The notes beneath the pieces were generated by a model, which was not told the DNA's origin, searched no databases, and saw only the letters and a program-made list of their open reading frames with translations. Made by a program: the position numbers and the translations under genes. From Nissolia schottii (lineage: Eukaryota; Streptophyta; Magnoliopsida; Fabales; Fabaceae), in NCBI GenBank assembly GCA_003254905.1, contig QANU01029220.1, positions 443,118 through 507,117 of the forward strand: a stretch of 64,000 nucleotides of DNA. Reading direction: 5' to 3'. Below are positions 33,721 to 46,071 of the stretch, piece after piece. How positions within the stretch are numbered: position 1 is the stretch's first letter; every line of letters starts with the position of its first letter.

Positions 33721-36410
33721 TGCGTGTATTCAAGTTGAAACTGCAATAAGATTATTCTCAATCTAGCCTTTCTTGTTTTTTTCTATTTTTTCAATGGGTT
33801 GTGGATCTCATTAAAATTTGATACAATGCTAGATAAGATATGAGTCGACTTTGTGTCTAGAGTTGAATTGAATCAATTGATGCACCAAAATTGATATGCT
33901 AAGCAGTCAGCCACCAATGATAAACAGATTTTCTGTTCATGAAACATGGAAATCCATGAATTTTGTGGGTAGATCTGATGCTAGGTTTACGAATGAGGGA
34001 GCTTTGGCTTGAAGATTCACTAATGTAGTTATTATCCCTTGTTTCTTGCGAGTTATGATTACTTCTTTAGTCATGATTCCTGTTTTAAATTGTGACTCTC
34101 AATACAGTCACAGTTGTTACGATTGTGAGTATTGTGGCAATGGTTGTAACATGATATTGGGTGTGTTATGAATCTAACGTGACTTGATGCGGTCCAAGGT
34201 GAACCATTTGCAAGCTTGATGTGGTTACATTGCGGCCAATTCTTGTGAATTGGAGTCACAACGCAATTGCACAGTGATGCGGTTGCAATATTTTGTGGTT
34301 GAAGCTGCAACACGCGATTTAATCTGCAGTTTACTCCTAAGCTAAATGAGGAGACAAACATCTCCTATTTCTTCACTTCTTTCCTTTTGAACAAAGGCAT
34401 TTTCAGCACCCTTGTCTTTTTGGATTTGGAATTTGGATGTAGCTGATGCGTCCTTAATTCCAGTTTCATTTATCTCAATGAAATCATATGTAACGATGTC
34501 AATTGGTGTGCATATATAAACAGTGCTATATGGAGGGCCAATTAGTGTGCATCATTTAAAATTACATATTTTTTGAAAGGATTAATGCTTTGGAAGATTA
34601 GGGTTTTACTTTTTAAATTTATGCATGAAATATATTATGCCTCTTATAAAAGAAAAACATCCATTTCATAATTAAAAGTCAAAATACACATACATAGATT
34701 ATATTAGCTTTGAAAACAATAATATTTGCCAAATTATTAGATAGTCACAAATAATTAACACATTCAATTTGTATATTGTTATACTCTGCGCATTCGTGCG
34801 TATACATATTCTAATTTTTTAGTATGGTTGAGGAACAAGTATTGAGAATTATTTAACTCATCATGTTGGTTCATCTTCAAGACTTCAACTATGCCAAAAT
34901 TATAAGGTGATTTTCAAATCCAATTGCCACTAGCACCACAATGAAATTGTACATCATGTCCACCAAAACCATCATCTCCCAAACCAAAGGTGCAGAATCA
35001 ATGAATCATTAATGGCATAGAGTCTTCACCAAGCCATAGGTTGCCACATTCTAATTTATATTGCAGTTTCATGTTAAAAAAATGTGCAAGAAAGTCGATC
35101 CCTAGAAGATTAACATTGATAGGTATAATCCTGACATTGAAGATTTGAGTTATACATTCACTAAACCATTTTTCTTCTAGTCCGGTGAAATCAAAGCACC
35201 CCTGATTAGCTTACAACTTAACAAGTTACAAAAATATTCACCTCCATTCTTATTTCAGTAATCAAATATAACTAGTACTAGAATCAGTTGATCTTTTTAA
35301 AATCATAAAATTGAATTTTTGTTGAATTCATGAGAAAGAGCGTGGACATTGCTGTGAAAGCCCCCTCGTCTCTAGAATAAACATAGAGTGGTACTATACA
35401 ACGCGACAGATAACTGCATGAAAATGTATAATCCAAGATTAAAGGGCGGTTATTTTAGTTTGACCAAATAAAGAATTTTTTTTGGAAAAACAATAGATAC
35501 ATAATTTAGAGGTAGTCGCACCATCGTCATGCATATGATTGTTGTGCCGAACATCATTTTCCAAATGAAAATGAATCAAATGGGATTGCTTCATTTGGCA
35601 AAAATATGTACATCAAAAGGTGGATGGAGCGAAAATTGACACAATATCTCACGTAAAATAAATCCAAATAATATAACTCAGTAATATCATATGTGCATCA
35701 AAAGAGGATCTTATGACTCCATAAATGAATCGTCTCAATTTAATTTATTGTCAATTGTTGTTAAGTGTAATATATTATCATCAATTTCTTTATCACTTAT
35801 GTCGTGTGTCTAAGTTGATGGTCAGAGATCATATTTAACAACAATTGATAACAAATCAAATTGAGACGATTCATTCACCTTGACCCCATCCACAACCACA
35901 AAATGCTTTGGCCTTTGTGTCTCTTTTTATAAATGTCCACTCTTGAATGGTCTATTAACGTTATTTTTAAGAAAATAAATGATATCTATTATCAACGTAA
36001 GCTTTTCTTACATTGATATTCAATCAAATCTTGTGAAATAAGTAAAACTATGTGATTTTCTTTTCCACTACTTGAAAATTTATACCTATAGAATGATTTG
36101 ATTAAATGACAATGAAAAATAATTTAAAAGGATGCCCGGTATTCTATTTTTTCAAAAAATAAAGATGCTTTTTTTTTTTATAAAACAAATCGAAAAGACA
36201 AAAAGAAGTAAAAGGAATTGGACTGGGCTTGAAGCCTCAAATATATAATTTTGTTTGTTTGGATCAGTAAGCCTCAAGCTCTTACTTTACGGAGTCTATT
36301 TTTGGTCATTCTTTTCCTCTGTCAGACCCAACCAAAATGAAAAAGGAGGTTGCATAGAACGATGCGTTTAGAGGGGTGAAAAATATAGACGACCAGAACA
36401 AAAGAAGATG
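33721..36410. other. Intergenic region between MEE9-like and ARGLU1-like genes
   Basis: MEE9-like 3' UTR, one GCGG-type repeat element at 34078-34335, then AT-rich DNA without supported genes. Near 35740-35870 the sequences TCTCAATTTAATTT and CAAATTGAGACGATTCATT form a loose inverted pair with a shared ACAACAATTGA motif, possibly another small MITE. Confidence 0.45.
34078..34335. mobile_element. GCGG-type TIR element, degenerate copy
   Basis: Begins CCTGTTTTAAATTGTGACTC and ends near CACGCGATTTAATCTGCAG, giving weak inverted TTTAAAT(T/C)G termini. The interior carries GTTGCGG, TTGATGCGGTCC and GTGAATTGG motifs that recur in the better-preserved element at 37794-38460. Probably a shorter, older relative. 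Confidence 0.5.
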
Positions 36411-36959
36411 CCGTTTGGTCCTTCTTCTTCCTCATCTCATCGTCGTCTTCCTCCATCGAGTTAGGGTTTGCAGAGTTTCAATTTACTCTCGCAGTTCCTC
36501 CTTATTTAGATTTTGATAACTCGGGAAAATCCAAGACTATAACATCGATATCTCGTTCGTTTCGGTACTGGATTAATTTGAAGGTTTCCCTGACTTTTTC
36601 AGGTGAAACCATGTCCTTCGTTAGTTTTTTCATTTTTATATTTTTGATGGTGCTTTATAAGACTGAAATCATATATGAATAATACATGAAACGGCAATCC
36701 TTTTGTTGCTTTAATTTTTATGCAATTTGAATTACATCCGATTATTAACTTTGATATGCTTTGGTTCAGATGATGATTCTAACTTCATAATCAGCTTGAT
36801 GCACTTCTATATATATATATATATATTCTCAACTGATTGATTTTTATTGATATATTTTGTTTTACAGGGAAGCTTCTTTTTTCTTATTTTCCCCTTCCAT
36901 TGTCCTGAGTCTTAAGTTAAAAAAATATCTTGTGCTTATTGGGGATCAGGTGTTAGGAG
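36410..36959 (+). promoter_or_regulatory. 5' leader region of the ARGLU1-like gene
   Basis: TTCTTCTTCCTCATC-type pyrimidine-rich sequence and a telobox-like TTAGGGTTTGC (near 36462) mark a probable transcription start region. The acceptor-like TTGGGGATCAG nine bases before the ATG suggests an intron in the 5' UTR. A TA microsatellite lies at about 36811-36826. The exact transcription start cannot be read from sequence. Confidence 0.45.
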
Positions 36960-39900
36960 ATGCCTAGAGACTTATCGCGATCCCGATCGCCTCCCTATAG
37001 GCGTAGTAGGCATTCACCATCTCCTGTGGGACACAGGCATAGCAGGAGGAGCAGAAGAGACAGAAGCCGATCTCCTTATTCATCCTACTCTTATAGCAGG
37101 TGACCCCTTTTGTATGAGTAACTGATGATTTTTCTTTACAATATTGAGTTAGAATTATCGGGGACTTAGGTCTTACAAATTATTTGTTACGAAATATGTA
37201 TCTTTACCTTACATTCGTGATATTTTCTTTCTGTTCTCTTTTATGTTGTAACAGCAATTGGAATGATATTAACTCCTATTTAGTTGTTATCCATGTTACG
37301 CGGCAGATGTTTTGTGGATACAAGCTTCTTTATACGGTATATGTTAGGTTTGTTTTCAGGTTGGATGCTCTATGGACTTGCCAAGGACATTATACGATAT
37401 CTCCCAAAACTTAGGTTTTTACACAATAAACTTAATATTGCAAGGGTTGTGTGAGTGGTTTGGGCTTAGCTATGAGGAAAATTTTGTAAAACCAAGCTTT
37501 TTAGTAGGGTTCTTTCCTCTCTTTTTTTTATATTGTATTAATGCATTAATTAAAAGTCAATGAAGTTACAAAATATAGGGTGTGCTTGGTTCCGGAAAAC
37601 ATTTTCTGATTTTATTCTTTATTTTCATTTCTTAAATTTTTTATTTTAATTTTCTGTTTTTCATTTTCTGAAAACATGATTGATTTTTTTTTTTTCTTAT
37701 TTGTTTTGCTCTCTTCACCTAAACCACCGCTAAACAATCATCCACCAACCACCATCCTATCCAGTGTATACCCACTGATTCCTACTTCCGCACGGTGTTT
37801 TAAATTGCGGATGCGGTCATGGTTGCGGTTGCTGCAATTGCAGGTATTGCGGTTGCTGCGATTGCAAGTGTTGCACTTGCTGCAATGCAGTTGCGGTCGT
37901 TGTGACGTGAATTCACATAATTTGATTTTTTTTCATCTATATTCATTGTAACTTTATATATCTTTATTTAACATATTATATATACTTTTATTAATATTTT
38001 AAGACTTTATATCATGTCATTTAAATTGGATTTATATATAAAAAATAAATGATTATTAAAATAATTATTCTAAATAGTATTTTAAAAATATTATACAAGT
38101 ATAACAATAACAATGGCGTAGGAAATATATGAACCAAAAGACCGCACATGAGAAGGTAGTAAGAGGCGAATCAATGACACATGGCGACACCTATGAAGAA
38201 AGGATGAGAAAGGTGAGAGGGGATGAGAAAGACAGTAATAGACGAATCAATAGTGGAAAAAAGACCACAATGTGGAAGGTAAGAAAGAGATGTCGAACAA
38301 GAGAAAATGAAGGTCGATTTTGACTTTTGAAGGTTGTTGCGGCTGTTGCGGCCGCAATCCTGTGAATTTGGTTCACAGTGCAATTGCAGTCCAATGCCAT
38401 TGCGGAGCTTACCGCATTAGCAATATTGCGGCTTGATGCGGACCACAATTTAAAACCATGTTGCGCAATCTTTCATCTTTACCAAACTAGTTGAAGTGGG
38501 TTATTAATGATAGATCAAGATCTCATAATCACTGGATAATCACAAAAACGGAGGTGTATTCTGCTCTTAACATTGGGCCTTTGTTCGTTGGAGATTTGAA
38601 GCTTCTGATGACCCTGTTCCAGGCCACAGTGCCTCCATGGTCTGTGTGCCACCACCACTTCCATGGCCTTCTTCTGTTAGTGCAGATTGTGTCTAGAGGG
38701 GAGTTTTGGGCGTATTCCATGGTTTCTGGGTCATGCCTAGTTTGCCATGGCTGATAAGAGGAAGGAGAAAAGCTCTATGGGAAGCTTCTGCTGCGTCATG
38801 CCCAGTTTTCCAGAGGGAGAAGTAGCATGTGCTTGACCAGTGATGCACTTTTCCATGGCTGCTGGAGCAATCTGCCGCCGTGAGGAAGATAGACTTGGGT
38901 GTCACATTCTGGAGCCTTGCTCGATGCACACGTGCCACGGAGAATGTGAGAGAGGGAAAATGAGAGAAAGGATTTGAAATGACATTATTTCCGTTTTCTC
39001 ATTTTTCACTTAGTTTAGGAAATGTTTTCTGGAAATATTTTTCATTAAAATTCAACCAAACACATTTTCATCTTTATTTCTCTTTTTCAATCAAAACGAA
39101 AACAGGATACACTCAAACCAAAGAGGGCCTTCTTTGTTGGAGCATTTTTGGAAAACTATTTGTTGTTTGGATAAATGAATATTACCCTTTTAGGACTACA
39201 GAGTTATCATATGATTATGAGCAAAACTGAACACCATGATCCATTGCTGGTTATTTATGGAATTTTATTTGAATTCAATATCTTCTTGGTAGTGCTTATC
39301 ATTCTGCTTATTTTTTGTACATGTTCAAGTGAACAAGAATGGATGGCTAGATTTCTTTTATCCTTCTGTTTGGTTTCCTCTTTTTTGTTTAGCTCCTTGA
39401 GCCATTCAATGATATGAATACTGTTGTGCTTGATGATTGATATTGCTAAATGTTAAGTATTTGATGTTTTTGTTAAAATCATATTGTGATTGTGTTGCTT
39501 TGTCTAACTTTTTATTATTTATTTCCCCCCCTTCTGAGGGGTTTTCTATTTCTATTTTATGTGGAGGTGGAAAATCTCCTATACCAATTACAAAAGAAAA
39601 ATAATATAGAGAACAAGATAAGGTAGTATGTTACTCATAACAAAATTAGAAGATCAGTTTCTTCCCATAACATGGGAAATGAGGGATGTGAGCAGATGGT
39701 GGGTGCTGATGAGTGTTTTTTCCTTGCTGATTGTGACGTATGCTTCTTCATGTGATAAAAGATGGAGCACACAATGGTTATTCTTAGCAGTTTATGAGGT
39801 AACTGTACATGTTTTTTGTCTTTAGCATGTTAGACGGTGGGCAGGCTTAATATTCATTCAATGTCTCTGTTCAGTTGCTGAGGTTCTTTGCTTACGGACA

Positions 39901-42611
39901 TCTGTTATCATACAGGCGAAAAAGTCGGTCTATTTCACCAAGAGGCCGCAGAAGTCCTTCTGCAACTCCAAGGCGTCATAAAAGTCGGTCTCCAGCTGCA
40001 AAACGATACAGAAGACATAGAAGCAGGAGTTCTTCACTGTCTCCTGTTCATAAATCTCCCGGTTCAAGCCTTGGGTCAATAGAGCAGAAAACTGCCATTG
40101 AAAAACAAAGGAAAGAAGAAGAGAAGAAAAGGTAGATGAGTTGTTTATCATTTGTTCTAATTCTATCTCCTTCACTTTTCCTGGAGTAATTCCTTAAGAT
40201 GGAAATCATGATTTACTAATGAGTAGGTTCTTCTGGTTTACGATGAGAATTTCAGTCTTTATGTGTAACCTATAACATTGCTAGAACATTGAAACATCAA
40301 TGTTATCACAGGTGCTTATCTTCTATCCTGAAAAGTAAAATGTGCATATTATGATTAAGACAGAGTTCCTGGATAATCAGGAAAAGGATGCAATTACTGA
40401 AAACCTTTGTAATTGTTTTCTAATTTTTTGGTGAAATGGGTGTCTCAAATTTCCCACCTACCATATGCCTATTTCAGAACTCAGATATTGGCATACTCCA
40501 CGTTCTAGCAGTCTAATAATATTATTGTATCTCATTAATTTTTTTATTAACCGTAGCTTGTATTTGGGAATACATAATTTTTCCTTGGTTTAGCTGTTGT
40601 CTGTCATATATTAGCTTAGGGATAAGCTCTGAGATATTAAGTCTTCCCCTTCTGCCTCTCTCGCCATAAGTTATAATATGGCCATAATTGATCTGTTGCC
40701 TAGTTAATGGTTCTCAGTCTATAAAGAAGAGAAAATATTAGGAAATTGTCTCCCTTTTTTCCCCATCACATTTCTTATGAGGCAGTGTGTCTGTGTCTCT
40801 TTTATGGGTGTCTGCACATGCTTTCTGCTGGAGGTTTCTCTTACTAATTTGCATAGGGATTCTGCTTTCTAATGCTATAATCTAATCCTCTCCTTTTTCT
40901 TTTTAATTTCTCCAGTCATAGAAAAAGTACATTCCTGGTTTCGTGTGATCTGGATTCTAAACCATATTCCAGTTAGTAATAAAGAAACCCTAGATTGGTT
41001 TAATGTCTCGCCATATATAATTTTTCTGTCAGCTGGGTATGCTCAGCTGGCATCTCCCCTGATCTTCTACCACTGGTCTGTGGTGATATAATTTTGATCT
41101 GATCCTGTGACCCAGCCCACCTCTGAGGAGTTTAGGCATCAGACTTGCAGATTAGTAACTTAGTTTGAATAGTGTGGTCAGGCTGATTCTTTAAGTGCAA
41201 AGCTCATCGCTTGTTGCATACTTGCATTTCAGTGGTACCTTTCTATTTGGCATTTTACTCTAAATCTCTACCTCGATAGAGTAAATATTATTTCGGCAGG
41301 ATGAAATTGTTTTTGAATTGTTCTGATGCTTTTGGCTCAACTAACAAACAAAAGAACTTGACCTATTTTACAACAACTAACTTGTGAAAGATGTTTAGCG
41401 TAAAAATTCCAAATATTTCCATGATTAGTTTAAAATTGCAGCAGGTTACTTGAATTTCTTCTCCACGGGCTTGTCTGAAGGAAGGTACTGCTATAATTCA
41501 ACTTGTTATGTTTGATGATCAAATTGGCTGCCTCATTTATCTACTGTTCACCAGTTTTGAAACTCATTTGTTTGGATCAGAATTCAATAGAGGTATGCCT
41601 TAAAAGCATAACCATTTTTTTAGTGCATTTTTCAGCATGGAGGTTAGTTTGTGGTTGATTGCGGTTTTCTATTAAGTAGTCCAGGAAAGGGTAAAAAGAA
41701 AAAATGGAGGAAAAAAATGAAGACATGTCTAGCATCCAGTTTAGTTAGTTTTTCCACGTTGGCAAACATGGAGTCCACTTATGTGTAGCATTTCCTCCTG
41801 TTTGAGCGGCCATTTTCCCACTTAACATTTGTTCTATTTTCACAGGCGCCAACAGGAAGCAGAATTGAAATTAATAGAAGAAGAGACTGCAAAGAGAGTT
41901 GAAGAAGCAATTCGTAGGAGAGTTGAAGAAAGCTTGAACTCTGAGGAGCTTCGGGTGGAGATTCAAAGGCGGTTGGAAGAAGGACGAAAGAGACTTAATG
42001 ATGAAGTTGCAGCTCAACTTGAAAAAGAAAAAGAAGCTGCTGTTATTGAGGCTAGACGGAAGGAGGTATATGTTTCAAACCACTCTATACTATGCTTATA
42101 AATATCATGTTATTTCAATTTGACCAATCTTAGTCTTGCTTTGGGAAAATCTTCAATTTGTGAATATGCTGATTTGAGGGGTATATATGGCTTTTACCTT
42201 GAAGCAATCTCATGATGGCTGGGTAATAATAGGATACTTGGGTCTTAACTTATTGAGCACAGCCATATCTTACGAAAACATTTTCATGCATTGCACTTTG
42301 AAGCCGCGTGGAAACCTTATTATATTACTTATATTTGTCTGCAGGAACAAGCTCGGAAAGAGAGAGAGGAGCTCGAGAGGATGCTTGAGGAGAACCGGAG
42401 GAAGGTTGAAGAAGCTCAGAGAAGGGAGGCTTTAGAGCAGCAAAGGAGGGAGGAGGAGCGATATAGGGAGCTCGAAGAGCTGCAGAGGCAGAAAGAAGAA
42501 GCCATGCGAAGGAAGAAACAGGAGGAGGAGCAAGAACGCGTGAACCAAATGAAGTTGCTGGGTAGAAACAAATCCCGACCAAAATTATCGTTTGCTCTCG
42601 GATCAAAATGA
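36960..42611 (+). CDS. ARGLU1-like arginine/glutamate-rich nuclear protein
   Basis: Four coding exons: 36960-37099, 39916-40131, 41846-42065 and 42345-42611, phase-consistent, 280 residues. The N-terminal ~100 residues are an RS-type domain (SRSRSPPYRRSRHSPSPVG, RRKSRSISPRGRRSPSATPR), typical of splicing factors and their SR-kinase targets. From about 105 to the end is a highly charged Glu/Arg/Lys/Gln helix (VEEAIRRRVEESLNSEELRV, EREELERMLEENRRKVEEAQ). It closes LLGRNKSRPKLSFALGSK, the conserved ending of ARGLU1. In animals ARGLU1 links splicing to Mediator-dependent transcription; the plant role is inferred from that. Three introns split codons for Arg or fall between codons. Intron 1 is 2.8 kb because of nested transposons, and intron 2 is 1.7 kb. 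Antisense and alternative frames here are shadows of the repetitive coding sequence. Confidence 0.92.
37581..39064. mobile_element. Outer TIR element in ARGLU1 intron 1 (composite)
   Basis: Left end TGTGCTTGGTTCCGG and right end AACCAAACACA are inverted with 10 of 11 terminal positions matching, and both sides contain GAAAACATTT(T/C)C. The span is 1.48 kb, of which 667 bp belongs to the element nested at 37794-38460. The right part (38560-38950) is richer in GC than the rest, with CCATGG-containing sequence of unknown origin, possibly acquired DNA. No transposase is visible. Confidence 0.5.
37794..38460. mobile_element. GCGG-rich TIR element nested in ARGLU1 intron 1
   Basis: Left terminus GGTGTTTTAAATTGCGGATG; the complement of the right terminus reads GGTTTTAAATTGTGGTCCGC. 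TTTTAAATTG matches exactly and similarity continues with gaps. Both subterminal regions are packed with GTTGCGG, ATTGCGG and GCTGC repeats, while the middle is AT-rich. Non-autonomous; the best-preserved member of the group that includes 34078-34335. Confidence 0.65.
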
Positions 42612-45600
42612 CTGCTGGGCAAAGCGATGTTGTGTCTAGTAATTGAATCTCAAGTGTTTTGGGCTCTGTATTTGAATATGTAATTTGAGGAAACTATGCA
42701 GCCTCGCATGCTTGGTGTGAGCGTTGTTACTGTCTTCACATTGTATTAGATTTGATTGTGTCCAGCTTATTTTCCACGTATGCGTCCTTGGTTTTTTTTT
42801 TTTTTTTGGGGTCAATCATATATGCGTCCTTGGCTCCTATATAGTTTTCGTTCTGAAATCAGTGACTCACTTGAGATGAGAGCAGCGTTAGCTCTTTCTT
42901 ATAGGCCTATTTTTTTGTTTGGTGAACAAAAGTTTAGATGGGGTAAGGTATTGGTATCCCCACTAGGCTACAAGTTTTTTGAATGCTTACTGATGTGCTT
43001 ATAGGTCATTCACTAATAAGGTCCTCACATTGGCCATAGGGATTCTTATGGACCTATTAGACTTTGTATGAGAACCGTCATTGCCAACATGAGCCATTGC
43101 GGACCAATGTCCATCTGTAGAGAACAGAATATAGCCTTTTCTATTCTCAATATTTGTTCAATCTCCACTCTGCCCCATCTCCGCGTCACGTCTCCTCACG
43201 GCCTGCATGTCTCCCACGTCCCCTCCCTCTGAAATCTCCCGGTCCCACGGAGATTTTTGAATTGCCCATTTCCTTTTTTTTTTTTCCGCCACCGACTTCC
43301 TGAAATCTCCACTCTCCCCCCCCCATACGTTCGTAATTTCCCCCCACCGCCCATACAAACGGAAATGCCTTTGTTAAAAACCACACACATGTAAAAACCC
43401 CTGTATAGCCTTTCCTATGTTCATGTCTGGTCCCTTGGTGCGTTTTAAAGGAAAAATGGTGGTCCTATTGAATCTGTTCAATTTTCTAAATCGTTCACCC
43501 ATAGAAAAATAAATCAGTAGCTACATTGAACTTTCATAAGTTGTTCGTCCATATAATGGTAAGTTTTATGTAATTATTCTTGAATGGAGTTGCATGCGGG
43601 GGGACCTATACAGTTCGCATTTTTTTCCCTTCAGAATCGGGGAATTTATTGTTGATTTTTTTAATTCACATGACTGTTTTTTTTTTTTGCACTGCTATTT
43701 AAATTTTACTGTTAATGAGGCTGACTAATTTCACTTATGGTACTGTAATTGCCTCTCTTAACACAATTTTTTTTTTGGGTTTTGAATTCGAGATCCTTTA
43801 AAAATGTGATGAGCTTATTTATCACTTAACTAACCTTGTGTTGGTATTCACATGAGTGTATCTAGAAAGAGACATACAAATATAAGTATTTAAATTAGAC
43901 TTTTTACAAATTTTAAGAGGGATTGATTTAAAATAATTATCAATTTTTTCTTAAACAAAAAACTTTTTTAAGACCAAACTATGTCAAAATTTACGTAATG
44001 TTTTCAATGTGCACCTTACAAAATTTCACATTGAATATACATCTTAGGTAACCTTACATAATAAGTTTTTTTCCCTTAATTTTTTATTTTGTAATAATAA
44101 AAAGACAATTATATCCTTAATCTCATATCAAATTCGGCTAAGTTCATCTGCCTTACATAGAAAACAACTGAACAAAAAGAGCACACCCAAATGTCGTAAA
44201 AAAAAAAGGCCAAAGATGCAGAGCACACCCCAACTTGAGCTCAAAATCATCCACAGCCACTCAAGGAATTAAAATGCGCAACACATCAGATTTGTAAAGA
44301 GCTGATATCCCTTCTTTAATTAACCAAAACAAATCTAAAGAACACTCCATCCAATCATGCATTTCACTATGATTGAAACCAATCCACCCTCCTAAATGCC
44401 ACCGCTTTTAACCACAACTATTACCTCTGATTAAGCATGAAAATCTCACGCAAACCATCCATTGATATTTCATCTTTATTATTTAATCAAACACAATCAC
44501 CAAAATCCTATCATGCTGAGGATTTTTCTAGAGAAGAAAAAGATGAAAATGTTGAGGCCCTAGAATCAAAATCGAAACTTGAGAAATGGGAAATAAAACA
44601 TTGAACTGAAGCAAGGACCAGAAGCATGGGGAATGGAAGCTTGAGGGTGGGGTCTGATGGTAAATTCAGTTTGAAATTTTCTTTTGATTTTTAGTAATCC
44701 AGATAATTAAAATTGGTTATTTGTCCTCCAATTTTATCCATTCTCACCTTAGAATATTAGTGTGATTTATGAATTATGACTATTAGATAAGTATTATATT
44801 ATATTAAATGGTGGTGGACAAAGTAGGTAAATATTTAATGTGCACTTAATTGAGAAGCACATTAAAAATGCTACCCTAAATTTAAAGTACTTAGAAAAAA
44901 TTTCAATTATTTTTTAATGGGCAAGACTTTTTACATAATCATGACCAAAAGCATATATTCAGTCTTAATTTTCTTGAAAAAAAATGTTACTACTCAAAAG
45001 CAATAGAAATGGGAAGGAAATTGAAATGGCTGGGGGAGTGAGAGAGGGATGATTATTAGGTTTGGCTGACAGACAAAACAGAAAACCTTTGGGGAAACTT
45101 TTGGTGTCCCACATCTATCATCATTAACATATAATTGCCGAGACCAGTTGACCGTGACACTCAGAACCAACCACAGGACGCCACGTAGAGAGACAATGCA
45201 CATAGGTGATGTTTGAATCCCCCCGGGCCCCGCAGTCCAAGCTGCATGACAGCGACAGTACCTCCATTGCCATTTGCATTGAATTCAAGCTCGTGCTGCC
45301 CAATGCTATGCTGTCGCCTCATGTCACGTGGACCACTCTTGCCCGTCCAACGTCGTTGACTCCGATTCCTCCATGGGTTTGGTTGGTTGGAGTGGAGGCT
45401 GTCATCTATTTAATGACCTGACACACACCTCTGTCCCTATTCACTAAGAGATTCTTTCATAGAGTACTACTATCAGGCCTTTGGTATTAAGGATAGATAA
45501 CTGAAACATGAAGATAAACAATTATTGTATTTTTTATCTATAGGAAAAATAGGTATATCATTATGTGTATTGTATGAAAAGCTTTTTGAAAAATAATGTC

Positions 45601-45625
45601 TAAGTTTTTAGCTTCAACTTATTTT
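42612..45625. other. Gene-poor region after the ARGLU1-like gene
   Basis: ARGLU1 3' UTR, then noncoding DNA. A C/G-skewed patch at 43150-43390 gives open frames of low complexity that I reject as genes. Near 43785-43850 is sequence resembling a SINE head on the minus strand (TTAGTTAAGTGATAAA with ATCTCGAATTC). A less AT-rich island at 45100-45430 is listed separately. Confidence 0.45.
45100..45430 (+). promoter_or_regulatory. Promoter-like island without an evident gene
   Basis: A GC-richer patch with a G-box (CACGTG at 45325-45330), W-box-like TTGACC (near 45147) and TTGACT (near 45357), and CTATTTAATG further on. No convincing coding frame follows. It could be a relic promoter, a noncoding RNA start, or chance. 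Confidence 0.3.
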
Positions 45626-46071
45626 TAGGCTTAGTTTGGTAAAATTGTTTCTCTTTTTTAAAGTTGTTGAGCTCTCAGAGCTCTCAAAAAATTACTCTTA
45701 AAAATACGATAAAAATGATTTTTAATAAACAAAAGTCACAAAACAGTATTTTGTAAATATATTATAAATTTGTTCATAAAATATAAAATGACTAGAATAG
45801 TAACACATTAGGATTGATGAGGAAGAATCAAAATTTTAATAGATAAAATTGAATTTCTATTTAAATTTGAGATTATTTAATCTTTTTATATTTTAGAGAG
45901 TACAATCCATCTTTAAAAAGTTATTTTTGAAAGCTCTCAAAAACACTCCCCGTTCTCATAAGTTAGAATCAAAAGCTCTCTAACTTTTCTGTTTACCAAA
46001 CACAAAAAAGTTACTTATGTTTTTTGAGAGAATGAGCACTCTCTTAAAAAACTTTATCAAATCAAGCCTTA
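45626..46071. mobile_element. Tourist-like MITE
   Basis: Left TAGGCTTAGTTTGGTAAAAT and the complement of the right end, TAAGGCTTGATTTGATAAAG, form imperfect inverted termini. Just inside, AGCTCTCAAAAAATTACTCT and its inverted kin GAGAGTGCTCATTCTCTCAA suggest a longer hairpin. The flanks show TTA/TAA, in line with PIF/Harbinger-type target preference. It sits between sequences (45475 on, 46072-46200) that may be halves of an older element. Confidence 0.55.

Noticed and set aside
42325..42622. Antisense Ser/Ala-rich frames opposite the last ARGLU1 exon
   Set aside because: Complement of Glu/Arg repeats; not independent coding evidence.
43158..43390. Three overlapping minus-strand frames rich in Gly, Arg and Lys
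   Set aside because: Product of a C-rich/T-rich skewed patch; three frames open at once indicates composition, not coding.
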